A DNA stretch of 64,000 bases from Sphingobium sp. V4 (GCF_029590555.1 NZ_CP081002.1:552501-616500); one strand, 5' to 3'; positions 46,581 to 55,899 are shown, numbered from the stretch's first letter. Numbers and translations are program-made. Notes: a model not told the origin generated them from the sequence alone.

Positions 46581-48434
46581 TCACAGCACGCCTGGCTTGA
46601 AACGCTCCTGTGCGGCCAGCCTTATCCCGGCATTGGGCGCCCCATAGCCCTCATACGCCTTGCGCTCCACAAATTCGAAGAAGAAGCGCTTCTGGAAGGC
46701 ACGGCTGTGGAGTTGCCAATATTCGCCCTCCCCGCTGCGATCATATAGAATATGCGCGCCGGCCAGTCTGGCCCTTATGTCCGCGTCGAATCCGAATCGC
46801 GCGGACAGGTCGGCATAATAATTGTCGGGAAGGGACAAGGTTTCCGCCCCGCTCTCCGCCAACCTCTTTGCCTTGGCCACAAGGTCCGACGTGCCGAGGG
46901 CGATATGCTGATAGCCGCCGCCGAAACTATGTTCGACGAAGCGCGACGAGAGCGTTCCGGTCGCCTCCGACGCGTTGAGTGTCAGCCTCAGCGCCCCGTC
47001 GGCTGACTGCAAGGGCTGGCTGAGAACCAAACCGGACGGATCGATGACATCCGACTGCAAGCTCTGCTGAAGCCCCAGGAGCGATCGCCAGTAGAGTTGC
47101 CAGGACAGATATTCTTCGATCCGCACGACTGCGGCCAGATGATCGATGGTCAGGGGACGTGGATCAGCCAGTTCGCCTGTCGGCGCAAATTCCTCCGCCC
47201 ACATGGCCGCGACGTCGTCCTCTCCGACAAGATAGACGAGACTGCCTCCGATGCCGCGCAGGGCCGGAACCGACAAATTGCCTGGCGCCTCCTCGTCGTC
47301 GACCGCCTTGATACCCAGATATGCAGCGCGCGCAGCCACGGCGTCGCGATCCGGCACCGTCAGCCCCACCGCGCAGATCGACGCGCCATGCGTCACCGCG
47401 AACCCGTGACCGAAACCGACGGCATCCGCATTGATGACGAGATTGACCGACCCGGCCTGCCATCGCGTGACGGCCTTGGTGCGATGCACCCCGGTCCTGG
47501 TAAAACCGAGCGACTGGAACATGCCCTCCAGAGCGCGCACGTCCTTTGCTTCCACGGCGAACTCGACAAATTCTGGCCGCACCCTGTCCGGCGGAGGCGG
47601 CACCGGAGAGGGACGTCCCAGTTGGCGACTGGCGGCATCTTCGACATGACGCAGCGAACGCAGGCCGTCGGCGGCGATCAGGTCGGCAGACCAGCCGCGG
47701 AAACGATCGTTGAAGATTTCGAGCGACAGCGGCCCCTGATAGCCCGTCCTCAGTATCTCTGCGACATATTCACTGACGGGGAGCCCGCCCTGCCCCGGAA
47801 AATTGCGGAAATGGCGGCTCCAGTAGAGCAGATCCATGTCCAGTTTCGGCGCATCCGCCAGTTGCACGAAGGCGATCTTGTCAGCCGGAATGGCGCGAAT
47901 GCTGTCACTGGGAATGGCGCGCGACAGGGAATGAAAGCTGTCGAGAATGATGCCGATGGACGGATGATCCACTTCCTCGACGATCGCCCAGGCATCGCGA
48001 TGATCGAAGACATGACGCCCCCATGCGAGCGCCTCATAGCCGACGACGATGCCGCGCTTCGCGGCTCGCTCACCCAACTCCCGCAGATCCGCGACGATCC
48101 GGCTGCGTTCGCCCAGCGCCTGCGGCGAACAGTTGGAGCAGACCAGGATGCGATCCGTCCCCAATTCTCCCATCAGGTCGAATTTCGCCTCGGCCCGGTC
48201 GAGAGCCTGCTGCCGCAGAACGCCGGGCATCCCCTCGAAATCCCGGAAGGGCTGATAGAGCAGGCAGGCAAGACCCAGGTCATCCAGCAGAGACCGCACC
48301 TCTCGTGGCCGCAGCGGGGACGCGATCAGGTCATTCTCGAATATCTCGACACCATCGAAGCCGGCCGCAGCAGCAGCGCGCAGCTTTTCCTCCAGTGTCC
48401 CGCTGAGCGAAACCGTGGCGATGCCGAATATCAT
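46581..48434 (-). CDS. quiC: 3-dehydroshikimate dehydratase, QuiC1-type two-domain fusion
   Basis: About 617 residues. The N-terminal domain (1-285) is a TIM barrel of the sugar-isomerase type starting IATVSLSGTLEEKL, with GFDGVEIFENDL and the metal ligands in YEALAWG, LDSFHSL and LEIFNDRFR. The C-terminal domain (300-610) is a vicinal-oxygen-chelate, HPPD-like module with DHLAAVV, YQHIALGTSD and QLHSRAF. This fusion defines QuiC1 dehydratases, which convert 3-dehydroshikimate to protocatechuate. GGAGG sits 9 bases before the chosen ATG; another ATG lies 6 bases upstream. It follows the AroE-like gene in a quinate/shikimate block. Confidence 0.9.
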   Translation of the reverse strand: MIFGIATVSLSGTLEEKLRAAAAAGFDGVEIFENDLIASPLRPREVRSLLDDLGLACLLYQPFRDFEGMPGVLRQQALDRAEAKFDLMGELGTDRILVCSNCSPQALGERSRIVADLRELGERAAKRGIVVGYEALAWGRHVFDHRDAWAIVEEVDHPSIGIILDSFHSLSRAIPSDSIRAIPADKIAFVQLADAPKLDMDLLYWSRHFRNFPGQGGLPVSEYVAEILRTGYQGPLSLEIFNDRFRGWSADLIAADGLRSLRHVEDAASRQLGRPSPVPPPPDRVRPEFVEFAVEAKDVRALEGMFQSLGFTRTGVHRTKAVTRWQAGSVNLVINADAVGFGHGFAVTHGASICAVGLTVPDRDAVAARAAYLGIKAVDDEEAPGNLSVPALRGIGGSLVYLVGEDDVAAMWAEEFAPTGELADPRPLTIDHLAAVVRIEEYLSWQLYWRSLLGLQQSLQSDVIDPSGLVLSQPLQSADGALRLTLNASEATGTLSSRFVEHSFGGGYQHIALGTSDLVAKAKRLAESGAETLSLPDNYYADLSARFGFDADIRARLAGAHILYDRSGEGEYWQLHSRAFQKRFFFEFVERKAYEGYGAPNAGIRLAAQERFKPGVL

Positions 48435-48453
48435 GCGCATGTGCCTCCGCTGC

Positions 48454-49329
48454 TCATGCCCCTTCCCGCGCGATCCGAAAGTTATCCGCCATGCGGCCGG
48501 GATCGGCCTTCCTCCCGGTGAAATGTTCGAAGGCGCCAACGGCCTGAAACACGGTCATACCACTCCCATTGAGCGTCGTGCAGCCGACCTCTTTCGCTTC
48601 ACGCAGCAACTGCGTTTCAAGCGGGAAATAGACGATGTCCGTTACCCACAATTCGGGACGCAGCAACGCCTTTGGCACTGCCGATCCAGGATAGCCGCTC
48701 ATTCCGAGCGGCGTTGCGTTGACGATCCCGTCGGCCGCACCTGCAGCCGATGCCAGATCCTGCCCCACAATGGCCCGGCCCGCGCCATATGTGCCGCAAA
48801 GCGCTACGCATAGCTCCTCTGCCCTTTGCGCATTGGGATCGAACAGGGACAACTCGCCCACGCCCAGATCGAGGAGTGCGTGGGCGGTCGCCGCTCCCGC
48901 GCCCCCGGCACCCATTTGAACCACCCGGTCAAAGCGCGCCGCCGGCGGCAGGCCCGATCGCAGATTTTCCGCGAAGCCGGTGACATCCGTGTTGAAACCG
49001 AAACGACGGCCATCCCTGAACACGACCGTATTGACCGATCCGATCTGCCGGGCCTGCGGTGACAGTTCGTCGAGATGCGCGATGATCGCCTGCTTGTAGG
49101 GGTGCGTGACATTGACCCCGGCGAAGCCCGACAGTTGCAAGGCATCGAGCAGGCGCGGCAGATCGTCCGCCGCCATCTGTTCCACTGCAAGGTCGAACAG
49201 ACGGTAGACCAGCCGAATACCCTGCGCGTCAGCTTCGCTTTCATGCAGCCAGGGGGACAGGGATGCTTGGATATCGCGACCGATCAGACCAGTCAGATAT
49301 CGCTCCGTGGCAGGGCGGAATTGGGTCAA
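48454..49329 (-). CDS. shikimate/quinate dehydrogenase (AroE/YdiB-like)
   Basis: About 291 residues. No ATG exists near the domain start; TTG codons at 49329, 49338 and 49344 are the only reasonable starts. The shikimate pocket is complete: SLSPWLHE (two Ser), NVTHPYKQ with catalytic Lys, and NTDVTGF with Asp. The NAD(P) site is GAGGAGAATAH. It is probably a catabolic paralogue working in reverse, oxidising shikimate or quinate for the QuiC step encoded 19 bases downstream, rather than the biosynthetic AroE. The hairpin just upstream belongs to the TonB receptor gene. Confidence 0.82.
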   Translation of the reverse strand: MTQFRPATERYLTGLIGRDIQASLSPWLHESEADAQGIRLVYRLFDLAVEQMAADDLPRLLDALQLSGFAGVNVTHPYKQAIIAHLDELSPQARQIGSVNTVVFRDGRRFGFNTDVTGFAENLRSGLPPAARFDRVVQMGAGGAGAATAHALLDLGVGELSLFDPNAQRAEELCVALCGTYGAGRAIVGQDLASAAGAADGIVNATPLGMSGYPGSAVPKALLRPELWVTDIVYFPLETQLLREAKEVGCTTLNGSGMTVFQAVGAFEHFTGRKADPGRMADNFRIAREGA

Positions 49330-49340
49330 TGTCGTCAAAT

Positions 49341-49387
49341 CCAAAAAGGAGGAAATCCGCCTCCGCCACCCGGGCGGCGGAGGCGGA
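49341..49387 (-). terminator. strong intrinsic terminator of the TonB receptor gene
   Basis: TCCGCCTCCGCC (49356-49367) and GGCGGAGGCGGA (49376-49387) are perfect 12-base arms around an 8-base loop, 7 bases after the receptor stop. On the minus strand the stem is followed by TTTCCTCCTTTTT. It sits between the receptor and the AroE-like gene, so it must lower or cut read-through into the dehydrogenase and dehydratase genes. Confidence 0.8.
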
Positions 49388-49393
49388 CCAAGG

Positions 49394-52345
49394 TCAGAAG
49401 TTGAATTTCGCGCCGACGTAGAAGGACCGTCCGACCATGTCGTAGGTGCCCGCATCCGTTCCGTTCTGCGAACTGGCGACGAAGGGGATACCCTTGTCGA
49501 ACAGATTGGTGATGCCGGCGCGGAACTGGACATTTTCGGTGACGTCCAGCGTCGAGAAGACATCGAACAGATTATAGGGCTTCACCCCCACCTGCTCGGC
49601 CGCCGGCGTCGTGATCGCGCTGATGTCGCGCAGCTTACCCTGATAGCGCCAGCGCAGGCCGATGCCGAACACGTCAGAGCTGTAGCCCACCGTGGTCAGC
49701 GCCTTCCACTTGGGCAGCGGTCGACCGGGCGTGCTGGTGCCGACAAAATCCTGCGACGCACTGCCAGGCAGCGTCTGGACCTTGTAATGGTTCAGCCAGC
49801 CGATGGCCGAGGAGGCGTAGAACTTGCCCGATCCATCGCCGATACCGGCTTCGGACAGCCGCAGCGACCAGTTCACCTGCACATCGACCCCGTCGGTGTC
49901 GAGCGCGCCCAAGTTCAGATAGGGCTGGGCGATGGCCACCAGTTGCCCGGTCGGGTCGCGCTGGATGAGCTGGCAGAATTCGTTGCTGTTCGAATAGCCG
50001 CTGTTCGATCCGTCCAGATTGTAGCATTTGGCGAGCACCGTCAGGCCATTGATGGTCGAGATGACGTTGCGGATCTTGATGTTGTAATAATCGACCGAGA
50101 AGGAAAAGCCCGACAGCCAGGGCGACGAGAATTTCGGATTGAAGACGAAACCGACGTTAAACGTGTTCGCCTTCTCCGGTGTCAGCGCACTGTTGCCCTG
50201 GATATTGCCGCCGGTCGCGGTGGTCGCGAACTGATAGGCGTCGATTGCGGCGGCCGGAATACCCTGCGCCAGGCAAAGGCCGCGGACCTGCGCACCATTG
50301 GCGCCCGTCCGGGCGGCGGAACGGATATCACAAGGATCGCCGATCGCGGCAGGCGGCGTACCGATTGCCAACTGCGATCCGGTGACGGGCGAGAAGAGTT
50401 CGCCGATATTGGGCGCGCGCACGGCCCGCTGGTAACTGCCGCGGATCAGCAGTGCTTCGACGGGCTGCCAGCGCGCGTCGAATTCATAGCTCTTCACGCT
50501 GCCGGTCGGATTATAATCGGAATAGCGGAAGGCCGCGCCGACGCCCAGTTCATGGAAGAAGGGCGTGTCGGACAACAGGGGTATGTCCACCTGCGCCGCG
50601 AATTCCTTGACGCTGATCTCCCCGCGTGCCGGGTTCGAGCCGACCACTGCCTCGACATTATTGGACACCAGATCCGAACTCGGATCATATTTATAGTTAT
50701 TCTTCCGATAGCCGGCGAGCAGGGCGAGTTGGACCGGCCCTGCAGGCAGGTTGAACAGCGGCCCGTTGACCTGGCCCTGCACCTGAGTCTGGGTCAGCCT
50801 TTCGTGGCTGTTGATGGTCGCCGTCACATAATCCTGGCACGCCTGCGACAGGCTGCTTGCGTTGGCGATGCCGAAGGGATTGAAGCCGCCCGCACAGAGC
50901 GACGCGCCGCCATCGGGGGCGTTGAGCAAGGTCTGCACGCGCGATTTCAGCACCGCATTGAACATCGACTGGTTATGAACCGTCTCGTCATAGGAAGCGA
51001 AGGCGTCAAACTTCCACGATCCGCCTATCGTGCCCTTCAAGCCGCCCAGATATTGCTGGACCCGGTAATTCTCGTCCCATCCCTTGTCGCCCACGCCGAT
51101 GTAACGTGCGCTCCAGCGGAATGGCGCGGTAGGGTTGGCGCGCGACGCCAGCAACGTGCGCAGGTCGGCGGGGATGAAGGGGTTGGTGACGGGAATGGTG
51201 GTGAAGGGTGCGAACTGCGTCAGGCTGCCGCCGCTTTCGGTGGTGACGGTGGAGTCGACATAGAGGAACTGGCCGTAAGCGGTCAGCGAGTCGGTGATAT
51301 CATATTCGCCCTTGGCGAAGGCCGACTTGCGCTCAAACGCGTTCAGTATCTGCAACTGTGGCCCCACAGGCATACGCACATTGCCGCCGACAACGGCATA
51401 GGCGCCGGACGTCGGTCCCTGATAGTTGATCGCGCCGGTCTGGACGAAGAGCGAACCATTATTGTTGAAGCCGAGGTTCAGCGTCCGGTTGATCGGATTG
51501 GTAACACCATATTGGGCGAAAACGCCGTTCAGCGCCGCTTGGCTCGGCAGGTTGAGCGCGTCAGGCACGAACGCACCGGTCCCGATGAAGGAGGACGGTA
51601 CCTTGTCGGCGAAGAAGCCGCGCTGCGAACCCGACAGGGGATCGCGCTGCCCATAGCTCAAGGCCAGCATCAAGCGGCCGCGATCGTCGGCAAACTTCGT
51701 GCCCAGCGCCAGCGAGGCGTTGAACTTGCCATAATCGCCTCGGAAGCTGTTGCCATTCTGGATGTCGGCGCGGACGCCGTCGAAATATTTGTCTGTCTTG
51801 AAATTAACCACGCCAGACATGGCGTCCGACCCGTAGATCGCGGACGCACCGCCGGTGATGACATCGACGGATCCGATGATCGATTCAGGCAGTATATTGA
51901 TGTCGACATTGCCGTTGATGTCGGACAAGGGCAGCCGGCGCCCATCAAGCAGCACGAGATTGCGGTTGGAACCAAGGCCGCGCAGGTTGAGCGTGGCGCG
52001 ACCACCGGCGCCCTGTCCGCCCGTGCCGGCATTGCCCGACGGGGTAAAGCCGGGCAGCTGGTTCAGGGAATCCTCCAGCGTTATCTGGCCGCTCTGCTGC
52101 ACCAGCTCGTCGGAGACGGTGACGATCGGGCTGACCGCGACATTGTTCGGACGCGCGATCAGTGATCCGGTGACGACGATGTCGGCGGTTTCGGCCTGAT
52201 CAGTTGCGGCGTCCGTGGCCGGCGGTGCGATCGCGGCAGCTGGGTCGGCCTGGTCCTGAGCCCAGACCGGGCTGATGCCGGCGCTCAACGCTATGGCGGC
52301 CAGCGATCCGCCGAGGCGAAGCTGCATATTGAAAGCGGTCTTCAT
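49394..52345 (-). CDS. TonB-dependent receptor in the quinate/shikimate block
   Basis: 983 residues. GGGAGGATGGA precedes ATG at 52345, and the signal peptide ends near SPVWAQ. TonB-box-like TADIVVTGS, a plug with NLRGLGSNRNLVLLDGRRL and VDVITGGASAIYGSDAMSGVVNF, and a long barrel ending FYVGAKFNF are typical of the large sphingomonad receptors. No signalling domain. Placed between the MFS transporter and the AroE-QuiC genes, it may import quinate esters across the outer membrane, by inference. Confidence 0.9.
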   Translation of the reverse strand: MKTAFNMQLRLGGSLAAIALSAGISPVWAQDQADPAAAIAPPATDAATDQAETADIVVTGSLIARPNNVAVSPIVTVSDELVQQSGQITLEDSLNQLPGFTPSGNAGTGGQGAGGRATLNLRGLGSNRNLVLLDGRRLPLSDINGNVDINILPESIIGSVDVITGGASAIYGSDAMSGVVNFKTDKYFDGVRADIQNGNSFRGDYGKFNASLALGTKFADDRGRLMLALSYGQRDPLSGSQRGFFADKVPSSFIGTGAFVPDALNLPSQAALNGVFAQYGVTNPINRTLNLGFNNNGSLFVQTGAINYQGPTSGAYAVVGGNVRMPVGPQLQILNAFERKSAFAKGEYDITDSLTAYGQFLYVDSTVTTESGGSLTQFAPFTTIPVTNPFIPADLRTLLASRANPTAPFRWSARYIGVGDKGWDENYRVQQYLGGLKGTIGGSWKFDAFASYDETVHNQSMFNAVLKSRVQTLLNAPDGGASLCAGGFNPFGIANASSLSQACQDYVTATINSHERLTQTQVQGQVNGPLFNLPAGPVQLALLAGYRKNNYKYDPSSDLVSNNVEAVVGSNPARGEISVKEFAAQVDIPLLSDTPFFHELGVGAAFRYSDYNPTGSVKSYEFDARWQPVEALLIRGSYQRAVRAPNIGELFSPVTGSQLAIGTPPAAIGDPCDIRSAARTGANGAQVRGLCLAQGIPAAAIDAYQFATTATGGNIQGNSALTPEKANTFNVGFVFNPKFSSPWLSGFSFSVDYYNIKIRNVISTINGLTVLAKCYNLDGSNSGYSNSNEFCQLIQRDPTGQLVAIAQPYLNLGALDTDGVDVQVNWSLRLSEAGIGDGSGKFYASSAIGWLNHYKVQTLPGSASQDFVGTSTPGRPLPKWKALTTVGYSSDVFGIGLRWRYQGKLRDISAITTPAAEQVGVKPYNLFDVFSTLDVTENVQFRAGITNLFDKGIPFVASSQNGTDAGTYDMVGRSFYVGAKFNF

Positions 52346-52363
52346 TCCATCCTCCCTTTTTTT

Positions 52364-52377
52364 ACTAACCAGTTCGT
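52364..52377. promoter_or_regulatory. imperfect palindrome before TonB receptor gene, possible TetR operator
   Basis: ACTAAC-CA-GTTCGT, 19 bases before the receptor ATG, is palindromic with one mismatch in six pairs. A related AGTTCG-plus-AT-rich element occurs at 58539-58552, after the TetR gene. Two weak sites are suggestive only. Confidence 0.35.
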
Positions 52378-52413
52378 ATATTATTTGATGCGCGCTGGTG
52401 CCGCGTTTGCCTT

Positions 52414-53706
52414 TCAGTCTAGTTCCACCCGGCGCACATCCCCCACAACAAAAATATAGGCCGCCGCTCCGATCAGGGCCAGCATTCCGATGAAGGCCAG
52501 CGCGCCATAGAAGGAGCCAGTCTGACCCACGATCAGGCCCACCACGATCGGGGTCACGATCCCGGCCAGATTAGCGCAGAGGTTGAACACGCCCCCGGTC
52601 AGGCCGATGAACTGCCGCGGCGCAACGTCTGAAATCAGCGTCCAACCCAGATTGACCATACCTTGGCCGAAAAAGGCGATCGACATGATGGCAATGACCA
52701 GCGTGTTGCTCTGGACATAATTGGCCGCGATGATCGTCGACGCCAGCAATAGCCCCACAACGATCGGCAGCTTGCGACCGACATTGGCAGACCCGGTGCG
52801 ACGGATCAGCAAATCGGATACCTGCCCGCCCAGCAGCACCCCTGCTGACGCGGCAATATATGGTAGAATAGCAAAGGTTCCCGATTTCAGCCAATCCATG
52901 CCCCGCTCAGTCGCCAGATAGGTCGGGAACCAGGTCAAAAAGAAGACAAGCGTAGAATTGCCGCAAAACTGCCCGATCGAAGCACCCAATATCTGCCGCT
53001 TGCTCATCAGTTTTCGCACATTCGACCACGAAAACGGGATTTTCACTTCCTGCTTCGTCACCGTCAGTCCACCGCCAAGGCGAATATGCTCCAGTTCGGC
53101 CGAGTTCACGCGGAGGCTCTCGCCTGGATCGCGATAGCGGGCGTAGAGCAGCACCCCAAAGGCCATGCCCAGCGCGCCAGCGATCAGGAACAGCGCGCGC
53201 CAGCCCAAACTCCCCACGACCCAGAAGAGAACCGGGCTGAAAAAGGCCAGCCCCGCATATTGCCCCACAGCATAGACCGAATTGGCCCTCGCGCGCTCGT
53301 CCTGCGGGAACCAACTGCTGAGAATGCGGCTGTTGCACGGGTAGCAAGGCGCTTCCGCCACGCCCAGCGCGAGACGGAAGCCGAACAACATTGCCACATT
53401 ACCCGCGATGCCGTGGAGCAGGGTGAAGAAGGACCAGAGGATCAGCGATCCGGCATAGGTGATACGCGTGCCCAGCCGGTCCAGAAGAAGCCCGCCCGGT
53501 ATCTGTGCGGCGACATAGGTCCAGGAGAAGGCCGAGAAAATGAAACCCATCATCTCCGGCGAAACCTTCAGTTCCGCGGTCAGGGCGGGCGCGGCGACGC
53601 CCATCACGGCGCGGTCCATATAATTGAGCATGGTGGCGACGCTTATCAGCGCCAGCACGCCCAGCCGCGCGCGGGTAGGCCGCAGCATGTCGGTCGCGGT
53701 CCTCAT
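52414..53706 (-). CDS. MFS transporter, anion:cation symporter family
   Basis: 430 residues from an ATG overlapping the aroQ stop by 4 bases. Twelve helices. The N-terminal ISVATMLNYMDRAVMGVAAPAL and the loop GLLLDRLGTRITY, with EAPCYPCNSRILSSWFPQDERARANS, mark the ACS group (galactonate, glucarate, phthalate and hydroxybenzoate-type carriers). Coupling to the type II dehydroquinase suggests quinate or shikimate uptake through the inner membrane. Confidence 0.88.
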   Translation of the reverse strand: MRTATDMLRPTRARLGVLALISVATMLNYMDRAVMGVAAPALTAELKVSPEMMGFIFSAFSWTYVAAQIPGGLLLDRLGTRITYAGSLILWSFFTLLHGIAGNVAMLFGFRLALGVAEAPCYPCNSRILSSWFPQDERARANSVYAVGQYAGLAFFSPVLFWVVGSLGWRALFLIAGALGMAFGVLLYARYRDPGESLRVNSAELEHIRLGGGLTVTKQEVKIPFSWSNVRKLMSKRQILGASIGQFCGNSTLVFFLTWFPTYLATERGMDWLKSGTFAILPYIAASAGVLLGGQVSDLLIRRTGSANVGRKLPIVVGLLLASTIIAANYVQSNTLVIAIMSIAFFGQGMVNLGWTLISDVAPRQFIGLTGGVFNLCANLAGIVTPIVVGLIVGQTGSFYGALAFIGMLALIGAAAYIFVVGDVRRVELD

Positions 53707-54158
53707 GCTGCGTTCCGCCGGTCGATCTGGAGCAGATGGCGCACCGCCAACGCATAGCCGTCGATACCCATACCCGACACAATGGCCGTGACCGACCGGG
53801 TCATGATGGAGCGCGATCGCCATTCCTCCTCGCGCCTGTGGATATTGGAAATATGAACCTCGATGATCGGACAATCACACATTTTGAGCGCGTCCAGTAC
53901 CGGATAGCCCGCATAGGAAAAGGCGGCTGGATTGATGACGATCCCGAAGGCTCCCGCCCTTGCCTCATGCAACCAGCCGATCATTTCATGTTCGGCGTTA
54001 GTCTGGCGGAATACCAGGCTGACGCCGCTTCCATCCAGTTCACGCAGGCAGGCGGCTTCCACATCGGCCAGGGTTTCCTGGCCATAAATATGGGGTTCGC
54101 GCACACCCAGCAGGTCGAGATTGGGTCCGTTCAGAACATGAATGAAACGCTGGCCCAT
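53703..54158 (-). CDS. aroQ: type II 3-dehydroquinate dehydratase
   Basis: 151 residues. AGGGAGGGG lies 6 bases before the chosen ATG. VLNGPNLDLLGVREPHIYG carries the flexible-loop catalytic Tyr25, NPAAFSYAGYPVLDAL and EVHISNIHRREEEWR carry the active-site Asn, His and Arg. It dehydrates 3-dehydroquinate to 3-dehydroshikimate. As the first gene of a catabolic block with MFS, TonB receptor, dehydrogenase and QuiC genes, it likely serves quinate degradation (QuiB role), though the sequence alone does not exclude biosynthesis. Confidence 0.92.
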   Translation of the reverse strand: MGQRFIHVLNGPNLDLLGVREPHIYGQETLADVEAACLRELDGSGVSLVFRQTNAEHEMIGWLHEARAGAFGIVINPAAFSYAGYPVLDALKMCDCPIIEVHISNIHRREEEWRSRSIMTRSVTAIVSGMGIDGYALAVRHLLQIDRRNAA

Positions 54159-54250
54159 GGTCGACCCCTCCCTCCCCAATGCGCGTCAGGATGTCCTTCC
54201 TGATCTTGCAGAATCAGCTTTACGCCGAAGAACGAACCGGTGCAAGTGAA

Positions 54251-54268
54251 ATGTACCAAATGGTACAT
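54251..54268. promoter_or_regulatory. perfect palindrome between aroQ operon and esterase operon
   Basis: ATGTACCA-AA-TGGTACAT has perfect 8-base arms. It lies 93 bases upstream of the aroQ start and just after the end of the lipoprotein gene, in a gap of 116 bases, so it most likely controls the aroQ-MFS operon. The binding protein is unknown. Confidence 0.6.
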
Positions 54269-54274
54269 CGGTTT

Positions 54275-55366
54275 TCAGCGAAGGCTCCGGATCGCGATAC
54301 GATCCGCCTGATAGGAACCCAGCCACAGTTCATCTTGGACGACGACCGCCGCGGAAACGCCATTGAACAGGGCATCGGGCGCTCCATAAGCCACCACGGA
54401 CATGCCACGCGTCGCGGGGTTGAGCTGGGCCACGACATAGCCGCGATGGCAGGTCATGCCATCGGCAACGCCATTCACGATCTTGCGCAAGCCGCCACAA
54501 GCCGGTTCATCCCGGACCATGCCCGCAAGCAACAGCCGATCGCCATCCCAGTGAATATTGTCGGGCATGAATTCGGGCGCCTGCACCCGCCATAACGGCG
54601 CCCGGCTATCCCGCCGCGCATAGGAGACGACTTCGCGCAGGCCGAAGGCTATCACATAGAATCCGCTGTCGTCGCGTGCGGTTTCCAGGCCGTTATTGCC
54701 GGGCAACTCCGTCCCTGGCAGCAGGCGAAACGCCAGATCTTCAGGCTTGCGCTCATAAACGCCGCCCGTCACCCGGCCCATCACGAAATCGGTGATGCTG
54801 GTTCCCGGCCGGGTAAGTACGGTCGCCAGCACGGTTCCATCGCTGTAGGAAGCGACACTGTTGGCGACATGACCAGGGGGCATGGACAGGCAACCCCGCC
54901 AACGCAGCCGGGGCGCTGCGTCGACATCGTCGAAATTCACGTCAAAGACCTCGATCGCCTCCCTGCCCCCGTGATTGACCACGAGCAATCGCGCAGCGGA
55001 CGCGCCCGTCTGACGCAGGCTCAGTCCTCGCGCGGTGAACAGCGCCAGATCAGGTGGGGCATCACAATCCGCATAATGCGGGTCACGGTCGACCTGATCC
55101 GGTTCACCGCGAAACCACAGCGCCGCCTTGCGCGTGCGGCTGTCGACGATCTTGAGCCCCGCGCCGGTCGCGAAACCACTCGCAATGACCCAGCGGGTGC
55201 CAGGGATGACGGCGAGATCCTCCGGCTTCATCGCTCCGCAGACGAAGGAAAATTGCCCGGTCGACTTGCAAGGACCGGCGTTGGTGTCAAGGCGCCTTGC
55301 CGGCACGGGCGCGCAGCCCGCCAGCAGTATCGCCAGCGCAGCACAGGTTGCCAAAGCCCCGCGCAT
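54275..55366 (-). CDS. predicted beta-propeller lipoprotein (SMP-30-like)
   Basis: 363 residues. Lipobox LLAGC at the N-terminus. The body has propeller-type blocks (KPEDLAVIPGTRWVIASG, PNNIH-like MPDNIHWDGDRLL, VVQDELWLGSYQADRIAI), similar to SMP-30/gluconolactonase or strictosidine-synthase-like propellers. It has several cysteines that could pair. It is the last gene of the esterase operon, overlapping the DUF3237 gene by a few bases. It may be an envelope lactonase or a sugar-acid binder; the substrate is unknown. Confidence 0.65.
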   Translation of the reverse strand: MRGALATCAALAILLAGCAPVPARRLDTNAGPCKSTGQFSFVCGAMKPEDLAVIPGTRWVIASGFATGAGLKIVDSRTRKAALWFRGEPDQVDRDPHYADCDAPPDLALFTARGLSLRQTGASAARLLVVNHGGREAIEVFDVNFDDVDAAPRLRWRGCLSMPPGHVANSVASYSDGTVLATVLTRPGTSITDFVMGRVTGGVYERKPEDLAFRLLPGTELPGNNGLETARDDSGFYVIAFGLREVVSYARRDSRAPLWRVQAPEFMPDNIHWDGDRLLLAGMVRDEPACGGLRKIVNGVADGMTCHRGYVVAQLNPATRGMSVVAYGAPDALFNGVSAAVVVQDELWLGSYQADRIAIRSLR

Positions 55367-55899
55367 CAGGTCACGCGATAGACGCGGATACGCACGGACG
55401 GCTTGGGCGCATCCGCCGGCGGCGGTCCCAGCGTGCCGACGAAGATGGCCTGGTTGAGCCAGGCATGAGGACCATCCGGCACCTCGAAACTGGGGATAGT
55501 GCGCAGATAACGCTGCGCCGCTCCTGGCACCCGGCTGTTGGTCAGGCCGACATTGCGGACATGGATCTGCGTGCCGTCGTCGGCCTGCATCATGTAATCA
55601 GCTTCTATCACGGTCCAGTCATCCGCACGCTGCAACTGCCAGTCGGCACCGCCCGCCAGAACCTTGCCCCGGATGCGCGGCCCGCTGAAGCTGCCGCCCG
55701 TAATCGGCACCCGCCGCCGCGTGCCCAGCGGCGTCCGCCCGACCTCGACGGTCGGCTCCAGCGTCACGATCGCCTCGTAGACAAATTCCAGGCCCGGCTC
55801 GTCCACACCTGCCGCAAGCGCCGTTGCGCCAAGGGTCCATCCCGCGAAGACCGCACCCCCGCCGGTCAAAAAGGCGCGCCTGTTCAGGTCCATCATCAT
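55366..55899 (-). CDS. DUF3237 protein with Tat-type signal
   Basis: 177 residues. Three ATGs in a row; the first (55899) has GGGA at 6 bases. The N-terminus LNRRAFLTGGGAVFAGW is a twin-Arg export signal. The mature part has the DUF3237 pattern (LEFVYEAIVTLEP, GTRRRVPITGGSFSGPRIRGKVLAGGADWQ, IEADYMMQADDGTQIHVRNVG, AWLNQAIFVGTLG), a small beta-barrel family of unknown activity often found with aromatic or ester catabolism. It starts 2 bases after the carboxylesterase stop. Confidence 0.82.
   Translation of the reverse strand: MMMDLNRRAFLTGGGAVFAGWTLGATALAAGVDEPGLEFVYEAIVTLEPTVEVGRTPLGTRRRVPITGGSFSGPRIRGKVLAGGADWQLQRADDWTVIEADYMMQADDGTQIHVRNVGLTNSRVPGAAQRYLRTIPSFEVPDGPHAWLNQAIFVGTLGPPPADAPKPSVRIRVYRVT

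Noticed and set aside
49307..52165. Very long open frame (over 900 codons) antisense to the TonB receptor
   Set aside because: GC-rich codon bias leaves long antisense frames. The translation is Arg/His/Gly-rich without domains, and the receptor on the other strand is complete and recognisable.
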